The notes below the pieces were generated by a model. That model did not search any database, was not told where the DNA came from, and saw only the letters and a program-made list of their open reading frames with translations. A stretch of 64,000 bases of DNA from assembly GCF_001613345.1 (NCBI RefSeq), contig NZ_BDCE01000019.1, positions 1 to 64,000 on the forward strand. The letters are read 5' to 3'. This document shows positions 61,933-64,000 of this stretch, in pieces. Within the stretch, counting starts at the first letter, position 1, and every line of letters starts with the position of its first letter. The stretch is from Nocardia uniformis NBRC 13702 (lineage in GTDB: Bacteria > Actinomycetota > Actinomycetes > Mycobacteriales > Mycobacteriaceae). A program made the translations under genes and the position numbers.

Positions 61933-63561
61933 ATGGCCAAGTTCAACATCGCCCGTCTGCGCGGAAAGGTAGCGTCCGCTACCGCCGCCGCGACCTCGCC
62001 TATCCGCTCCGAGCAGGTGCCTTCCGGCCGCACCCACGAGGGTGCGCCAGGCTACCAGCGCACGGTGCGGGGTGAGCTGTTCCTGTTGGCGGTGTCGAAT
62101 ATGGTCGGGGAGAACACCTTCTACGAATCCGGCGATGCTCGTGACAACCGTTACGCGGCGCTGGTCCGCGAGGCCACCGCTGCCGATCCGGAGTGGACCG
62201 CGCGTTTCCTGCGCTGGCTGCGGTCCGAGGCGAATATGCGTTCGGCCGCCCTCGTCGGCGCCGCGGAGTTCACCAAGGCCCGCCTGGATGCCGCGCAGCC
62301 CGGAATGTCGCGTCAGGTAGTCGATTCCGTACTTCAGCGCGCCGATGAGCCCGGTGAACTCATCGGCTACTGGCACGCCAATTACGGTCGCGCCCTGCCG
62401 AAGCCGCTGAAGCGGGGTCTTGCCGACGCGGTGCGCCGCCTCTACGACGAGCGCTCGCTCGCCAAGTGGGACAGCTCCGCCCGAGCCTTCCGCTTCGGTG
62501 ACGTGATCGAAATCGCGCACCCCGCTCCGCTGGCCGAGAAGCCATGGCAGGGAGCGCTTTTCGCGCACGCCATCGACCGCCGCCATAATCGGGAGAACGC
62601 CATCCCGGACGAACTGCTCACGCTGCGAGCCCGGGCGGAGTTGCTCGCCCTCCCGGTCGAGCAGCGCCGCGCGCTCTTCCAGGACGCCGATCGGGCGCGA
62701 GACACATTGCGTGCGGCCGGAATGACCTGGGAATCCGTGGCGGGTTGGCTACAGGGTCCGATGGACGCTGCCGTCTGGGAGGCGCTCATCCCATCCATGG
62801 GTTACATGGCCCAACTCCGCAACCTGCGGAACTGGGATGAGGCCGGAGTCTCCGACGAGGTAGCCGCGAAGGTCGCTGCGCGCCTGGCAGATCCGGAGCA
62901 GGTCGCCCGTTCCCGGCAGCTGCCCATGCGGTTCCTGTCGGCGTATCGTGCGGCACCGTCGCTGCGTTGGGGTCACGCTCTGGAGAAGGCGCTCGAGGGA
63001 TCGCTGGCGAACGTCCCGGTACTCCCGGGTCGCACGCTGGTGTTGGTCGACACCTCCGGTTCCATGGATTCGGGTTTCTCCTCCGACGGCACGTTGCTCC
63101 GCTGGGACGCCGCCGCTCTCTTCGGCATCGCCTTGGCGGGTCGTTGCGAGCGGGCCGATATCGTCTCGTTCTCGCAGGCCACGCATTGGCAGGGCCGGGA
63201 CTACCCGGATTCGCTGGTCTTCCCGATGCGCGACCACGAGCCGGTGCTGCGCGCGGTGGAGCGGTGGAAGTCCGACGGCTACTTCATCGGTGCGGGCACC
63301 GACACCGCGGGCGCGGTCGAGCGGCACTTCGCCGCCCACGACCGCGTGGTCATCCTCACCGATGAGCAGGGCACCGGCGGTGATGTCGGTACGGCACTGC
63401 CCGCGTCGACGCCGCTGTACACGTGGAACCTGGCGGGCTACCGCTACGGCCACGCACCCAGCGGCTCGAACAACCGACACGCCTTCGGCGGACTCAGCGA
63501 TTCTGCCTTCACGATGATTCCGCTCATCGAGGCCGGTGCGCGCGCCGAGTGGCCGTTCTGA
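61933..63561 (+). CDS. rsr: Ro60/TROVE-domain protein (Rsr)
   Basis: The product is 542 residues from the ATG at 61933 (MAKFNIARLRGKV). It contains a TROVE HEAT-like ring domain (about residues 40-360) and a C-terminal VWA domain with the MIDAS motif VLVDTSGSMDSGF. Ro60 orthologues are ring-shaped proteins that bind Y RNAs and misfolded RNA and can tether exonucleases such as PNPase for RNA decay. The five Y-RNA-like units directly upstream fit this assignment. The frame opens at 61834 inside unit E. A strong terminator follows. Confidence 0.94.
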   Translation: MAKFNIARLRGKVASATAAATSPIRSEQVPSGRTHEGAPGYQRTVRGELFLLAVSNMVGENTFYESGDARDNRYAALVREATAADPEWTARFLRWLRSEANMRSAALVGAAEFTKARLDAAQPGMSRQVVDSVLQRADEPGELIGYWHANYGRALPKPLKRGLADAVRRLYDERSLAKWDSSARAFRFGDVIEIAHPAPLAEKPWQGALFAHAIDRRHNRENAIPDELLTLRARAELLALPVEQRRALFQDADRARDTLRAAGMTWESVAGWLQGPMDAAVWEALIPSMGYMAQLRNLRNWDEAGVSDEVAAKVAARLADPEQVARSRQLPMRFLSAYRAAPSLRWGHALEKALEGSLANVPVLPGRTLVLVDTSGSMDSGFSSDGTLLRWDAAALFGIALAGRCERADIVSFSQATHWQGRDYPDSLVFPMRDHEPVLRAVERWKSDGYFIGAGTDTAGAVERHFAAHDRVVILTDEQGTGGDVGTALPASTPLYTWNLAGYRYGHAPSGSNNRHAFGGLSDSAFTMIPLIEAGARAEWPF

Positions 63562-63577
63562 CAACGGGATTCACGAG

Positions 63578-63611
63578 TCGAGCCCGTTCCGGAGTTCCGG
63601 AACGGGCTCGA
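63578..63611 (+). terminator. Strong hairpin terminator after rsr
   Basis: A perfect 16-bp stem (63578-63593 with 63596-63611) lies 16 nt past the rsr stop codon. The hinge is GT, so the actual loop opens by one or two pairs. There is no T-run. Confidence 0.8.
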
Positions 63612-63629
63612 TGGTGGCAATGCCACCCC

Positions 63630-63661
63630 GTCATTCCGGCGTGCTTTTGGCCGGAATCCAC
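63630..63661 (+). repeat. Palindromic repeat family 1, single arm
   Basis: One 32-nt arm, GTCATTCCGGCGTGCTTTTG then GCCGGAATCCAC, lies between the convergent ends of rsr and the small membrane protein gene. Confidence 0.87.
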
Positions 63662-63671
63662 CACTATCAGC

Positions 63672-63971
63672 TCAGGACGCGCCCGAAGACTCATTCTTCT
63701 TCAACGACCGCTCGGACGGCTCGGCCGCCGCATCCTCGGCCTCCGGCTGCACCACGCCCGGATCGGTGCCCTCGTCCGCCGCCTGATCCGGCTCCGGATG
63801 TTCCGGCGAGAACGTCGCGGGGAGCTTCTTGATGTGCTTGTTCATATTCCAGACGAGCAACACGGTGCCCACCAGGAGCAACAGCACGATAACCAGGCCC
63901 AGCGGGGACGCCTTGCCGAACTCCGGACCGGTCGGGGCCGGGTTGGTCTGGGCGAGCAGGGTGATGATCAT
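63672..63971 (-). CDS. Small single-pass membrane protein (Rv1083-like)
   Basis: This 99-residue protein has one central helix (SPLGLVIVLLLLVGTVLLVW), then NKHIKKLPATFSPEHPEPDQ and an acidic cytoplasmic tail. The layout agrees with my recollection of Rv1083, the gene next to mca in mycobacteria. Its ATG overlaps the stop of an upstream gene (ATGA at 63968-63971), so it belongs to an operon continuing past the right edge. It marks the return of the conserved gene order. Confidence 0.75.
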   Translation of the reverse strand: MIITLLAQTNPAPTGPEFGKASPLGLVIVLLLLVGTVLLVWNMNKHIKKLPATFSPEHPEPDQAADEGTDPGVVQPEAEDAAAEPSERSLKKNESSGAS

Positions 63972-64000
63972 CGGTTGGTGTCCTCGTCGGCTTCCTGATC
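63968..64000 (-). CDS. C-terminal end of the upstream gene (probably mca), partial
   Basis: Reading in from the window edge, ten codons encode the acidic tail DQEADEDTNR before TGA at 63970-63968. The stop overlaps the next gene's ATG. By recalled synteny this is the mycothiol S-conjugate amidase gene, but ten residues cannot prove it. Confidence 0.4.
   Translation of the reverse strand, partial: DQEADEDTNR

Overview
The window is a high-GC actinobacterial chromosome segment, most likely from Nocardia or a close mycolic-acid-containing relative (inference). From about 0 to 35.6 kb, and again at the right edge, gene order and orientation match what I recall of M. tuberculosis Rv1083-Rv1111c in inverted orientation: an Rv1111c-like DUF6542 gene, ispH, a lipid-droplet protein, xseA/xseB, a DUF4245 gene, glpX, fum, phoH2, desA2, glyA, coaA, a cis-prenyltransferase, a hemolysin III gene and a DUF255 gene. 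The match rests on memory, not on a search.

Left part (0-35.6 kb). Partial sbcC with sbcD and rmuC form a DNA-repair cluster. Core metabolism follows: MEP isoprenoid synthesis (ispH), gluconeogenesis (glpX), TCA cycle (fumarase), one-carbon metabolism (glyA) and CoA synthesis (coaA). A small accessory patch between fumC and desA2 holds a 28-residue peptide gene, an FAD monooxygenase with a divergent TetR regulator, and a limonene-epoxide-hydrolase-like protein. glyA is preceded by a clear ZTP (pfl) riboswitch.

Right part (35.6-63.6 kb). A block of about 28 kb lies between the DUF255 gene (Rv1084-like) and a small membrane protein (Rv1083-like) that I recall as neighbours in mycobacteria. It carries a COG1373 AAA ATPase with 23-bp iterons, an AraC regulator, a lactate-permease-family transporter, an MFS transporter, a complete BMP-type nucleoside ABC importer, an ABC-2 exporter with an orphan histidine kinase, several lipoproteins and at least seven gene remnants. 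At its right end is the most striking locus: a Ro60 (TROVE/VWA) gene preceded by five tandem Y-RNA-like units (61211-61891). Three of these contain a circularly permuted tRNA-like module.

Repeats. Two dispersed families are visible. One is a 32-nt palindromic element present five times, each time between convergent gene ends. The other is an element of about 115-130 bp present five times around the housekeeping genes. Operators or operator candidates were found for two TetR genes and for the hemolysin III gene. Starts were chosen from ribosome-binding sites and family lengths and may be off by a few codons.
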